From: Candidatus Methanocorpusculum faecipullorum
Lineage (GTDB): Archaea; Halobacteriota; Methanomicrobia; Methanomicrobiales; Methanocorpusculaceae
NCBI GenBank assembly: GCA_018883755.1
Contig: JAHLFR010000016.1
Location: forward strand, 1 to 47,231
Length of the DNA stretch: 47,231 nucleotides
Direction: 5' to 3'
Shown: positions 35,150-45,019 of the stretch, in pieces
How the letters are laid out: every line of letters begins with the position of its first letter
Position numbering within the stretch: position 1 is the stretch's first letter
Made by a program: the position numbers and the translations under genes
The notes under the pieces: generated by a model
Seen by the model: the letters and a program-made list of their open reading frames with translations, nothing else
What the model was told of the DNA's origin: nothing
Database searches by the model: none

Positions 35150-36589
35150 TCATTTCCGATACCCTTCAAGCAGCAGTGTTGCAATGTTTTTCACCGGCAG
35201 TCCGGTTACCTGATGCAGGTGGAACTCACAGAATGGACAGACCGTCACAATAAAATCTGCCCCTGTTGCCTTTACCATCTCTGCACGAACCGCACCGATC
35301 GCAGCAGCTTCCTCAGGCCTGCCTGACTTCACACCCCCACCCGCACCGCAGCAGCGGGCGGGCAGATCAACAAATGTCTCGGCAACACTTCGCAGAAGTT
35401 CACGCGGCTGCTCGGAAATCCCCTGACCACGAAGCAGATGACAGGGATCATGATAGGTATAGGTTCCTGCAACCTTTGTTGGGGGAACAAATCCAATTTC
35501 ACAGAGATACTCGGTGATATCCGCAACACGGAACGGCGTATTGTAATCGTTTTTCAGGGTTGAACCACAGCCAGCACACATCGTAAGCACAACATCCACA
35601 CCTGCATTTACGAATGCAGCAATGTTGCGCTGCATCAGCTCCGGTACAAAACCGGAAAGACCGGTCCGGATCAGCGGCGAACCACAACAGACCTGATCCT
35701 TTGGAATTACCACCCGGATACCGTTTTTGCGGAGTACTTCCATCGCATCAAGTGCGGGCTGGATAACTCTTCCATTGAACATGCAGCCGACGAAGAACCC
35801 GACCGTTGCACGGACTTCGCCTTCAGGCTCGATAACATCCGGCACACGTTCAAGGAACAGAGTTTCCTTCCGTTCGACCGAGCGGCCAGTCTCTTCAACA
35901 AGACTGGCAAGTGCTTTGTGGGCAGGAAGAGACAGGCCACGCTTTGCAGCTTCCGCTCGAAGTTTCTCCACAGCCTTTCGCGGAGTCTCAATTCCCTTTG
36001 GGCAGACCTCCACACATTTGTGGCAGGTCGTACAGGCAAAGAGCCCTTTGGCAATTGCTTCCTCAACACGGTCACCACCATCCCGCGGATCAAGGTTCAA
36101 CCTCTGTTCCTGCCGCATGATAGTAGGTCCGGCATACTCGGATGCCGCAAATGCGGGACAAGAGGATACACAGCTGTAACACTCAATACACTCACGAAGC
36201 GGTTTGATAGATTCGATAGTATCGTGTGTTACCCCGCAACTGCAGGAAATCCCCTCTACCCCTGGGTTCAGCCAGGCCATCTGTGCCATCACCGGTGCAA
36301 TATCGGTGATAAGATCCCTGATGCGGGGGAGGGAAAGCGGCTCTATCAGATCTCCGTCATGCGCTTCCTCCATGCATGCAAGCACCGGCTCTCCGTTAAC
36401 ACGGACTGCACATGAGCCGCACTGACCTGCACGACAACAGTGCCGGTATCCAAGCGTAGGATCAATTCCGTCGCGTACGGCATCAAGAACGTTTAGTACA
36501 CGTGCACCGTTTTCAACATGTACGTCATACGTCTCCAAGTGCGGTGCAGCATCCTTGTCGGGATCAAACCGCGAGATCTGTACTTTCAC
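35150..36589 (-). CDS. tfrB: Thiol:fumarate reductase iron-sulfur subunit
   Basis: With TfrA this enzyme reduces fumarate to succinate while oxidising coenzyme M and coenzyme B to the heterodisulfide. The 479-residue protein fuses a succinate-dehydrogenase-like electron relay to a HdrD-like part. It has a [2Fe-2S] domain with C51/C52, C57, C60 and C72 (CCRAGQCGSC), two [4Fe-4S] motifs (CIECYSCVSSCP and CTTCHKCVEVCP), and two CCG domains (CCGSPLI...CAGCGS and CCGAGGG...CPFC) that should hold the heterodisulfide-type cluster. It starts at a GTG that overlaps the tfrA stop by four bases. The fusion makes the call specific to the methanogen enzyme rather than plain SdhB. Confidence 0.95.
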   Translation of the reverse strand: MKVQISRFDPDKDAAPHLETYDVHVENGARVLNVLDAVRDGIDPTLGYRHCCRAGQCGSCAVRVNGEPVLACMEEAHDGDLIEPLSLPRIRDLITDIAPVMAQMAWLNPGVEGISCSCGVTHDTIESIKPLRECIECYSCVSSCPAFAASEYAGPTIMRQEQRLNLDPRDGGDRVEEAIAKGLFACTTCHKCVEVCPKGIETPRKAVEKLRAEAAKRGLSLPAHKALASLVEETGRSVERKETLFLERVPDVIEPEGEVRATVGFFVGCMFNGRVIQPALDAMEVLRKNGIRVVIPKDQVCCGSPLIRTGLSGFVPELMQRNIAAFVNAGVDVVLTMCAGCGSTLKNDYNTPFRVADITEYLCEIGFVPPTKVAGTYTYHDPCHLLRGQGISEQPRELLRSVAETFVDLPARCCGAGGGVKSGRPEEAAAIGAVRAEMVKATGADFIVTVCPFCEFHLHQVTGLPVKNIATLLLEGYRK

Positions 36590-38217
36590 AGCCGCCCCTC
36601 CAGAATCTCAATACCAGACCTTGCCTTCGAAAAGAATGTGTGACCAAACGGTGAGGTCTCATTTGTCCACGGGACGCTGATATCGGTCCGCGTATGGGCG
36701 CCGCGTGACTCGCGGCGGAGAAGTGCACCTTCGATCACAAGCGATGCAACAAGCAGCATGTTTTCCGTGATGATTGCATCGTTAATCTCGCGTGGTGAAG
36801 ATATGCCCAAAGGCGTTGCCCGAAGCTTTGCAATGTCACGCTCGGCAACTTTCAAATCAAGTTCGTTTCGATAAATGCCAACATTGTTCCACATAATCTG
36901 TTTCATCGATCTGCGGACCTCAGCAGATGCAGCAGATCCTTCATAGAGCCGGGAAATTTTTTCCTCGGCTGCCGCAATCTGATCGGCATCTGATGCACGT
37001 TTTGCAGTATGTTCTACCGAAGCAGCGGCCAAGCCTGCACGGCGACCGAACACCTGGGTATCCGCAAGTGCATTCCCGCCAAGACGGTTGCCTCCGTGCA
37101 CACCGCCGGTAACTTCTCCTGCGGCAAACAGATGCGGCAGCGTGGTATGGGCCTCAGGAGTTATCCGCAGACCTCCCATGAAGTGATGGGCAGTTGGTGC
37201 AACCTCCATTGGCTGAGTACGGATGTCGACACCGAACTGGAGAAACTGTTCCAGCATCAAAGGCAGACGGGTTTCAATCTGTTCTCTTGGCAGATGGGTT
37301 ACATCCAGCCACACACCACCGTGTTCCGTCCCGCGACCCTCAAGAACCTCAGTGGCGATCGATCGTGCAACAACATCGCGGGTAGAAAGCTCCATTCTGG
37401 CTGGATCATACTTTTCCATAAACCGTTCACCCTTTGTGTTCAAAAGAATGCCACCCTCCCCACGCACAGCCTCGGTTATCAGACGACCGCGGGTATCGTA
37501 GGGATACACCGCACCGGTCGGATGAAACTGTACCTGCTCCATATCGATAAGTTCAGCACCTGCACGATATCCAAGAGCGTAACCATCACCGGTTCCTGCG
37601 GTGGAGTTGGTCGTCGTGTCATAGACCTGACCTGCACCGCCGGTTGCAAGTACCACAGCATCGGCGGTGATGACACCGAGTTCTCCTTCCCGATCACAGG
37701 TAATTGCTCCTGAAACAGTGTTGCCGTCTTTGAGAAGATCGATGACAGTGAGTTCATCACGAATTTCAACCGGAGAACCACGGAGTTTTTCAAGAAGTGT
37801 CATCACCATCTCATGACCCGTATGATCTCCGGCATAACAGGTACGGGGGAATCTCTGACCACCAAATGGACGCTGGGCTATCTCGTTCTCACAGGTGAGA
37901 TCAAACACTGCCCCCCATGCAAACAGATCACGAATACGATCCGGGGCTTCACGGGCAAGAACCTCCACAAGAGCCGGATCATTCAGGAAGGCCCCTCCTT
38001 TCATCGTATCCTCATAATGCGTTGAAACGGAGTCAGCAGATCGCAGCACAGCGTTGTATCCTCCTTCCGCCATAACCGTACAACCGCCTTTTCCGGTAAT
38101 AGTCTTTGATACGATGATCGTCTCGCCTGATGCTGCCGCCTCAACTGCAGCACGAATTCCCGCACCGCCGGATCCGATGACAAGTACATGGCAATCACTT
38201 CTGTTTTCTATGCCCAT
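36586..38217 (-). CDS. tfrA: Thiol:fumarate reductase flavoprotein subunit
   Basis: The 543-residue FAD subunit carries the fumarate reduction site. It shows the dinucleotide-binding start CHVLVIGSGGAGIRAAVEAAASG, the flavin-linking region GGCTVMAEGGYNA and QVQFHPTGAVYP-like VQFHPTG. The catalytic stretch is GRLITEAVRGEGGILLN with the active arginine. Further on are HHFMGGLRI and GEVTGGVHGGNRLGGNALAD. The C-terminal helical domain is complete. Fumarate reduction here supplies succinate for biosynthesis in an incomplete reductive TCA route. A ribosome site (GAGGGG) precedes the ATG. It is transcribed first, followed by tfrB. Confidence 0.95.
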   Translation of the reverse strand: MGIENRSDCHVLVIGSGGAGIRAAVEAAASGETIIVSKTITGKGGCTVMAEGGYNAVLRSADSVSTHYEDTMKGGAFLNDPALVEVLAREAPDRIRDLFAWGAVFDLTCENEIAQRPFGGQRFPRTCYAGDHTGHEMVMTLLEKLRGSPVEIRDELTVIDLLKDGNTVSGAITCDREGELGVITADAVVLATGGAGQVYDTTTNSTAGTGDGYALGYRAGAELIDMEQVQFHPTGAVYPYDTRGRLITEAVRGEGGILLNTKGERFMEKYDPARMELSTRDVVARSIATEVLEGRGTEHGGVWLDVTHLPREQIETRLPLMLEQFLQFGVDIRTQPMEVAPTAHHFMGGLRITPEAHTTLPHLFAAGEVTGGVHGGNRLGGNALADTQVFGRRAGLAAASVEHTAKRASDADQIAAAEEKISRLYEGSAASAEVRRSMKQIMWNNVGIYRNELDLKVAERDIAKLRATPLGISSPREINDAIITENMLLVASLVIEGALLRRESRGAHTRTDISVPWTNETSPFGHTFFSKARSGIEILEGRL

Positions 38218-38304
38218 GGAACGTCCCCTCTGTGTGTACTTATAGTAGTGCGGGAAAGATAAAATCGTGTATGGAGGCGGAGTACACGAAAAAAGAAGAG
38301 GATC

Positions 38305-39186
38305 TTATCTGCGGGAAAGCAGAACGCCTGCAGCACCGAGGAGAATTACACCTATAAGCGGGGCAGGAGTCTTGGTTGGTGCGGGAGGTACCGTCTCAGT
38401 TGGAACAACAGCCGTTTCAGTGGGGGAGGGAGTTGTCTCGATAGGAATCGGTTGGAGAGTGACACGGATATTTTCAACAGTTCCTGCACTGTAATCTTTG
38501 GTGATGGTTGAAACCGTATAACCGTCCTTTACAAAACTCAGTGTATGAGAACCTGGATAGACACCCGATATCTGCAACCACTCATTACCGGACTGAGTAA
38601 TTCCAACATAGTCGTCGTCCAGATACACCACAGCACCGGCAGGTTCGGAATGAACACGAATACCTGCCTGTCGTTCATCTTTCACCTGATTTGAATAGAC
38701 ACCAACGATCTTTTCGGAAAGTACCTGAACTTTGGTGGTAAAGTCATGGTACCCTGCTTTTACCACGCGGACGTCATGTTCTCCCGGGGAAAGGTTCGGG
38801 ATGGTCACCGTACCGGACTTGACACTCGCATAGTACATGTCATCAATGTACACATCAACCTCCGGCATCGAGGACGTTATTCCTATTGAACCCGGGGCTT
38901 TGTAGAACTGCATTACCGCGTTGACCACCGTTGTTTCACCGGAACTTACAGAGATCTCATCCGACCAAGTAAAGTACTCCGAGGACTGGATACTGACCAG
39001 ATGATTACCTGGCTGAACTTCAGCGGTACCGGGTGAGTTCATCACAAATTTGTGATCGATGTACACCTGACCTCCGGTTGGAGTGGTGGTTACCGAAATA
39101 TATCCCGGCAGCTCGGTATCTGCAAGAACAGGAGCAGTACAGAGCACAAGCATCAGGAGAATCAGCAGAAAAACTGTTTTCCTCAT
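38305..39186 (-). CDS. PEGA-domain surface protein (three repeats)
   Basis: The ATG at 39186 (MRKTVFLLILLMLVLCTAPVLA) gives a clean signal peptide and 293 residues; the longer frame begins with TTG. Three PEGA-type repeats follow: VTTTPTGGQVYIDHKFV, ITSSMPEVDVYIDDMYY with HDVRVVKAGYHDF, and VHSEPAGAVVYLDDDYVG with HTLSFVKDGY. Then come a Thr/Pro/Glu linker and the tail PTKTPAPLIGVILLGAAGVLLSRR (Pro motif, helix, basic end). It is probably exported and anchored. It lies 58 bases after the five-repeat PEGA gene, in the same direction, with a T-run between them. Confidence 0.88.
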   Translation of the reverse strand: MRKTVFLLILLMLVLCTAPVLADTELPGYISVTTTPTGGQVYIDHKFVMNSPGTAEVQPGNHLVSIQSSEYFTWSDEISVSSGETTVVNAVMQFYKAPGSIGITSSMPEVDVYIDDMYYASVKSGTVTIPNLSPGEHDVRVVKAGYHDFTTKVQVLSEKIVGVYSNQVKDERQAGIRVHSEPAGAVVYLDDDYVGITQSGNEWLQISGVYPGSHTLSFVKDGYTVSTITKDYSAGTVENIRVTLQPIPIETTPSPTETAVVPTETVPPAPTKTPAPLIGVILLGAAGVLLSRR

Positions 39187-39244
39187 GATGAACAATTCGC
39201 GCCGGAGGATTGTTAAGATATCGATCGTGAGAAAAAAAGAGAGG

Positions 39245-40561
39245 TTAGTTCATCCGCCGGATGGCGAATGCGGCAAAGCCGATCAGCCCAACAAAGGCCA
39301 GAACCGGGAACGGGGACTGGGTTGGTGCAGGCGGAACAGATGTGGGGGACATGGTCACGTCCTTCTCCACTGTATAATCAGAGGTGAAGGAGACATACTC
39401 TGTCCAGTCATTGTATCCAGTATGCTGGAGTAGTAAAGTATGTTGGCCTGCGGGGATATCCGAAAGATAAATCGGTGTGTATCCGCGGAAGACATTGTCC
39501 ACATACACGTCAGCACCTGATGGTGTTGAGGAGAGCGACAGACTGGAATAACCAGACGGTGTTGGTGAGGTTGGTGTCAATGTTACACTCAGAGTACGGA
39601 CTTCGTTTGGAGACAATGTAACTGTTGAGGTATAGGTGTTATATCCGTCTTTCTTCAGCATAATCGAGTGGGTGCCTGCTGACAACGGACCGATATGCAT
39701 GTAATTCACAGAAGATGACGACGAATATCCAGTGTTTCCACAGTAGGAACCATCAACATACACTGCCGCACCTGCCGGATATGATGCAAGCTGTATGTAA
39801 GCATCCCCGCTTGCTACCAGGTTGGCATCAATTGAGACAGTACTGCCGGAACTGACCGTAACGGTCTGTCTGTACACCTCGTATCCGGAGTGAACCACTT
39901 TTACTTCATGTGCAGTACCGGCAGTTACAGTAATCACAGCCGGCGTATCATCACGGTAATTTCCGTCAATGTACACATCTGCTGCGGATGGATACGAGTG
40001 GACATTGATGTATCCGTACGTCACAGATGCTGAAAGGGAAGCTGCGACCTGTACTGTCTTTCCGGCGGAAACACTGTACGTTCCATACCAGGTGTTATAT
40101 CCAGGTTTTTCCAGCCGGACAGAGTGACTTCCGGCATCAACAGATACCACCAGCGGAGCAGTTCCTTTATAGATACCGTCAATGTACACGTTTGCACCTG
40201 AAGGAGATGACGAGACATCAAGATAACCAGTCTGTACAACTGGTGTTAATACTGCATTCACCGTGATGTACTGATCAGTCACAACAGTACCGATGTACTG
40301 ATGATAATCATAGTATCCATTCTTCGAGATTACGATATCATGGTCGATTGGTGTACCTGTTGTGTGAACGATAATATTACACGGCGTCGTACCCTGATAG
40401 ACTCCGGCATCATACACAGACGCACCCGAGGGCGAAGAGGTCACACTAATCGTCGCGGTGGAACCGCCTACAGAACCACCGAGGGCGACCTCAGCTGCCG
40501 CTGGTACAGTCAGCATTACAACTGCAACCAGCAGCACCAGAACAAGATGAAGTTTGTTCAT
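39245..40561 (-). CDS. PEGA-domain surface protein (five repeats)
   Basis: The 438-residue protein has a signal peptide (MNKLHLVLVLLVAVVMLTVPAAA) and five PEGA repeats at about 36-108, 112-182, 185-255, 258-335 and 340-410. Each has the pattern SxPSGAxVYIDGxYxGxTP then HxVxLxKxGYxxW. The linker is short, and the tail reads PTQSPFPVLAFVGLIGFAAFAIRRMN. The repeats differ enough at the DNA level that recent expansion is unlikely. An envelope role (binding or structural) is inferred from the signal peptide and anchor; no enzyme domain is attached. Confidence 0.9.
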   Translation of the reverse strand: MNKLHLVLVLLVAVVMLTVPAAAEVALGGSVGGSTATISVTSSPSGASVYDAGVYQGTTPCNIIVHTTGTPIDHDIVISKNGYYDYHQYIGTVVTDQYITVNAVLTPVVQTGYLDVSSSPSGANVYIDGIYKGTAPLVVSVDAGSHSVRLEKPGYNTWYGTYSVSAGKTVQVAASLSASVTYGYINVHSYPSAADVYIDGNYRDDTPAVITVTAGTAHEVKVVHSGYEVYRQTVTVSSGSTVSIDANLVASGDAYIQLASYPAGAAVYVDGSYCGNTGYSSSSSVNYMHIGPLSAGTHSIMLKKDGYNTYTSTVTLSPNEVRTLSVTLTPTSPTPSGYSSLSLSSTPSGADVYVDNVFRGYTPIYLSDIPAGQHTLLLQHTGYNDWTEYVSFTSDYTVEKDVTMSPTSVPPAPTQSPFPVLAFVGLIGFAAFAIRRMN

Positions 40562-40607
40562 GATAAAAGTATCAACGTTGCCTGAGATAAAAAAAGAATC
40601 GGTCAGA

Positions 40608-40922
40608 TTAGCTACGGCTTAGTATTCTGACAGCCTCCTCACCACTCATACCCGGGTTTACCCCCCTGAGAACTGCTGCAGGGGTAGCTGCGGAAACAGA
40701 TCCCTTAAGAAGATCCTCAATGGTCGAGATCCCAGTAACTTTTGCGGCAGGAATGCCGAATTTTTCAAAAGCGGCGAGATCAAAGAAGCCGCAGCCGACG
40801 ATTCCTGAAGATGTTTTTACAAAGATCAGGTTCGCAGACCCAAGTTCAAGGCAATAAGCGTCAACAGAAACACCGGCATCAGTAATGAGGGCATGACCAG
40901 GGGAGAGATACTCGATCTGCAT
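40608..40922 (-). CDS. DUF1805 (YunC-like) protein
   Basis: The 104-residue protein has the DUF1805 pattern: a start with DAYCLELGSANLIFVKTSSGIVGCGFFDLAAFEKFGIPAAKVTGISTIEDLL, where the CG pair and the following helix are the most conserved part. The C-terminus is longer than usual (AVLRGVNPGMSGEEAVRILSRS). Family members are small soluble proteins of unknown function found in methanogens and Bacillus. It is divergent from the deformylase gene, with 90 bases between them, and leads into the PEGA genes. Confidence 0.8.
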   Translation of the reverse strand: MQIEYLSPGHALITDAGVSVDAYCLELGSANLIFVKTSSGIVGCGFFDLAAFEKFGIPAAKVTGISTIEDLLKGSVSAATPAAVLRGVNPGMSGEEAVRILSRS

Positions 40923-41012
40923 ACCGAGTTCATTTCACATTCTTTCCTAAAACAGTTTACCCAACCATCAGATACGCAAAAGGTATGGGCGTGGGCTGCA
41001 CAGATCTATAAT

Positions 41013-41504
41013 ATGATTCGGGAGATACGGCTGTACGGTGACCCGGTACTGACAAAATCAGCAGAAACGGTACCGGAGATAACAGAGGAGATACGGGATA
41101 TCCTGACAGACATGTGGGATACGATGGAGGCAACCCGGTGTGTTGGTCTTTCTGCACCGCAGATTGGAGTTTCACTTCGGCTGTTCGTGATCAACGCAGG
41201 AGGGGTTGTGATCCGAGGTGCAAACCCCGAAGTCCTTACCGAGGGAGCACCCAGCGAGGACATAGAGGGAAGTCCCTGTATTCCCGGAATCCAGAAACCG
41301 GTACGGCGACCGCGAAAGATCACGGTGCGGTACCTGGATGAAAGTGGTGAGAATGTTGAACGTGAACTAAAGGGTGTCGCTGCACGGGCATATCTGCATG
41401 AAAAGGATCATCACGAAGGAGTACTTTTTATTGATCATCTCAAGCCTGGTGTCCGAAAACTGATCCAGAAAGATCTGGATCGAATCGCAGGCAACAGAGC
41501 ATAA
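41013..41504 (+). CDS. Peptide deformylase family protein with altered motif 2
   Basis: The ATG at 41013 gives MIREIRLYGDPVLTKSA and 163 residues; the frame upstream runs into the divergent gene and is not used. The deformylase fold is clear: motif 1 is VGLSAPQIG (44-52) and motif 3 is HEKDH (129-133), with both metal histidines and the catalytic glutamate. Motif 2, normally EGCLSIP with the metal-binding cysteine, reads EGSPCIPG (85-92). An ungapped alignment puts Ser at the cysteine position and Cys two residues later. Archaea start proteins without formyl-Met, so the substrate is unclear. It may be a deformylase-like hydrolase for another amide. Confidence 0.88.
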   Translation: MIREIRLYGDPVLTKSAETVPEITEEIRDILTDMWDTMEATRCVGLSAPQIGVSLRLFVINAGGVVIRGANPEVLTEGAPSEDIEGSPCIPGIQKPVRRPRKITVRYLDESGENVERELKGVAARAYLHEKDHHEGVLFIDHLKPGVRKLIQKDLDRIAGNRA

Positions 41505-41553
41505 AGTCCCCAAACCAAAAACAGATATCCTCCAAAAGGGAAAGATAGAGGTC

Positions 41554-41847
41554 ATGACTACCTCGCCAACACCGGAAGAGATCGCAGCACTTGCCCCGAA
41601 AATCCGTGCGGATTCCGAAAAACTCGCGCAAAGAAAAGGATGGAAGCTGAATCCAGATACCGCAATTGCGGATTCTGTCATTGCCGGGCTTGCACGCAAT
41701 AAACTGATGCGGGGAAAACGATACTGTCCATGCAGACTTCCAAGCGGCAACCCGGATGTTGACAAACTGTTTATTTGTCCCTGCCGTGATGCAGAGAATG
41801 ATATTGAAACTGAGGGACACTGCCACTGCTTCCTCTATATGAAGTAA
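41554..41847 (+). CDS. Ferredoxin:thioredoxin reductase catalytic-chain-like protein
   Basis: The 97-residue protein matches the FTR catalytic (beta) chain: CPC at 58-60, CPC at 75-77 and CHC at 90-92. These provide four ligands for a [4Fe-4S] cluster and the redox-active disulfide pair next to it. The N-terminal helix (EEIAALAPKIRADSEKLAQRKGWKLNPD) is also typical. There is no variable chain gene nearby; methanogen FTR forms work without it or with fused rubredoxin. It probably passes ferredoxin or F420-derived electrons to thioredoxin. GAGGT lies before the ATG. Confidence 0.9.
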   Translation: MTTSPTPEEIAALAPKIRADSEKLAQRKGWKLNPDTAIADSVIAGLARNKLMRGKRYCPCRLPSGNPDVDKLFICPCRDAENDIETEGHCHCFLYMK

Positions 41848-41870
41848 TTGATTTTCTTCGCGGAAAGTAA

Positions 41871-41878
41871 TTTATATT
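41871..41878 (+). promoter_or_regulatory. TATA box of the solute-binding lipoprotein gene
   Basis: TTTATATT is a good TATA box. Transcription from about 41897 leaves a very short or no leader before the ATG at 41901. This excludes the in-frame ATG at 41877, which overlaps the box. Confidence 0.6.
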
Positions 41879-41900
41879 GATTAACCCCCATCACTATAGG

Positions 41901-42797
41901 ATGGATAAAAAAGTGTTGTATGGGGTAGCAGGGCTGTGCCTTGTTTTTGCTGTCCTGATGGCAGGGTGTGTAGACACTCCTGCTGAAGACGGCAAAAAAA
42001 CCTATGTTGTTGGTATTGATGGAGAATACGAGCCGTTTTCATACCTTGGCGACAACGGCGAGTTCATCGGTTTTGATGTTGACTCTGTAAAGTGGATTGC
42101 AGAGCAGAAAGGATTCAATGTCGAGATCCAGGCTGTTGCATGGGACGGTATCATTCCGGCACTGCAGACTGGAAAGATTGACATGGTATACTCCGGTATG
42201 TCCATCACTCCCGACCGTGAAGAAAAAGTAAACTTCACCATCCCGTACTGGCAGGTCAACCAGAGCGTTGTAGCACTGGCAGACTCTGAGGTAACAATGG
42301 ATCAGTTTACCAACGGTACCCTTGTGATTGGTGTACAGCGCAGCTGTTCCGCCGACCAGTGGATGCAGAAAGCAGAAGATGAGGGCGGACTTTTCGGAGA
42401 GGAGAAGTACAACCAGCTGGTAAAGGACGGCAACATTAAGCTGTATGACTCCTTCCCGATGTCAATGGTCGCACTTGAGCAGGGACTTGTTGATGTGGTT
42501 ATCTTCGACGATGCAAATGTCGAGAGCTACATCCAGGGCAAGAGCCAGTTCGCCATGGTTGGTGTTATTGAGACCGGTGAGTACTACGCAGTTGCAGTCC
42601 GTAAGGATGACAACGATCTCCGTGAGCTGATGAACGAAGGTCTCACCGAACTTATGGCATCCGACAAGTGGGATGAACTGATTGCACAGTACATCGTAGA
42701 GGATGTAGCTGAGCCGACCGTTGAACCGACGACGAACGAGACTGTTGTGGAAAACGTAACTGCTGTTGAGACAACTCCAGCAGAGACAACCGCATAA
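41901..42797 (+). CDS. Amino-acid-type ABC solute-binding lipoprotein (SBP_bac_3), orphan
   Basis: The 298-residue protein begins MDKKVLYGVAGLCLVFAVLMAGC, a signal peptide with lipobox. The mature part is a family 3 binding protein: VVGIDGEYEPFSYLGDNGEFIGFDVD, then GKIDMVYSGMSITPDREEKVNFTIPY, and VVIFDDANVESYI. It should capture a polar amino acid or similar small molecule outside the cell. The C-terminus has an extra Thr/Glu-rich tail of about 30 residues (EPTVEPTTNETVVENVTAV) not needed for the fold. No permease or ATPase is near, so it either serves a distant transporter or has a sensing role. A terminator follows. Confidence 0.92.
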   Translation: MDKKVLYGVAGLCLVFAVLMAGCVDTPAEDGKKTYVVGIDGEYEPFSYLGDNGEFIGFDVDSVKWIAEQKGFNVEIQAVAWDGIIPALQTGKIDMVYSGMSITPDREEKVNFTIPYWQVNQSVVALADSEVTMDQFTNGTLVIGVQRSCSADQWMQKAEDEGGLFGEEKYNQLVKDGNIKLYDSFPMSMVALEQGLVDVVIFDDANVESYIQGKSQFAMVGVIETGEYYAVAVRKDDNDLRELMNEGLTELMASDKWDELIAQYIVEDVAEPTVEPTTNETVVENVTAVETTPAETTA

Positions 42798-42806
42798 GTG
42801 TAAGAT

Positions 42807-42835
42807 AATCTGCCTTCAGCAGATTTTCTTTTTTT
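42807..42835 (+). terminator. Strong hairpin terminator after the lipoprotein gene
   Basis: AATCTGC (42807-42813) and GCAGATT (42819-42825) pair perfectly around a CTTCA loop and run into a T-rich tract to 42835. A second small stem CTGTCC/GGACAG (42838-42858) follows and could serve either strand, since purE converges on it. The gap to purE (42836-42931) shows nothing else. Confidence 0.75.
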
Positions 42836-42931
42836 ATCTGTCCACAAGATCAGGACAGCTATTCCAAGAGAAAATGTGTTCAGTTAGATCAATGATAGCT
42901 GACCATTCAGGAAAAAAGTAATGTAAAATTA

Positions 42932-43324
42932 TCAGGGAAGAAGCGATAAGATCCGATGGGCCATGTGTGCAGCGTTCTCCCCGCCGTCGACGGCCATACA
43001 GGCAACAGGAACACCTTTTGGCATCTGAGCAATAGAAAGCAAGGCATCAAGACCTCCGGCAATCTTTCCCGACACCGGCACACCGATCACCGGCTTTGGT
43101 GTTCTTGCCGCAACAACACCCGGAAGTGCCGCAGACATTCCTGCAATACAGATGAACACTTTTGCATCGCTTGCCTTTACATAATTGTCCAGCTTTTCCG
43201 CATCACGGTGGGCAGAGAGAATCTGCATGTCATAAGAGATGCCATACTGCGCGAGCGTATTCACAACTTTATCGATAATAGCCTGATCTGATGCGGATCC
43301 GGCAATAACTGCAACATCTGCCAT
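42932..43324 (-). CDS. purE: N5-carboxyaminoimidazole ribonucleotide mutase / AIR carboxylase
   Basis: PurE makes the carboxylated aminoimidazole ribonucleotide in purine synthesis. The ATG at 43324 gives MADVAVIAGSASDQAIIDKV (130 residues); the long frame upstream is antisense to the aminotransferase gene. Motifs are GSASD near the N-terminus, ILSAHRDAEKLDNYV with the active His, FICIAGMSAALPGVVAARTPKPVIGVPVSGK, and GVPVACMAVDGGENAAHMA. The latter SAHRDAE differs from the common SAHRTPE of bacterial PurE. The ATGs of purE and the aminotransferase are only 49 bases apart, sharing a central CATATATG promoter. Confidence 0.94.
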   Translation of the reverse strand: MADVAVIAGSASDQAIIDKVVNTLAQYGISYDMQILSAHRDAEKLDNYVKASDAKVFICIAGMSAALPGVVAARTPKPVIGVPVSGKIAGGLDALLSIAQMPKGVPVACMAVDGGENAAHMAHRILSLLP

Positions 43325-43344
43325 GAATATAAGTATTGTCTCTT

Positions 43345-43354
43345 CACATATATG
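43345..43354. promoter_or_regulatory. Shared TATA-like palindrome between purE and the aminotransferase
   Basis: ACATATATGT is nearly symmetrical and lies 20-30 bases from both start codons. It could set TBP in either direction and give leaderless or nearly leaderless messages both ways. Confidence 0.4.
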
Positions 43355-43373
43355 TACAAACATCCCTGATACC

Positions 43374-44965
<1,592 letters not shown>

Positions 44966-45019
44966 CTTTTTTTGAAAAATTTCAGGAAAGGCTATATAAT
45001 TTCCTGCAGAGGTACTCTT

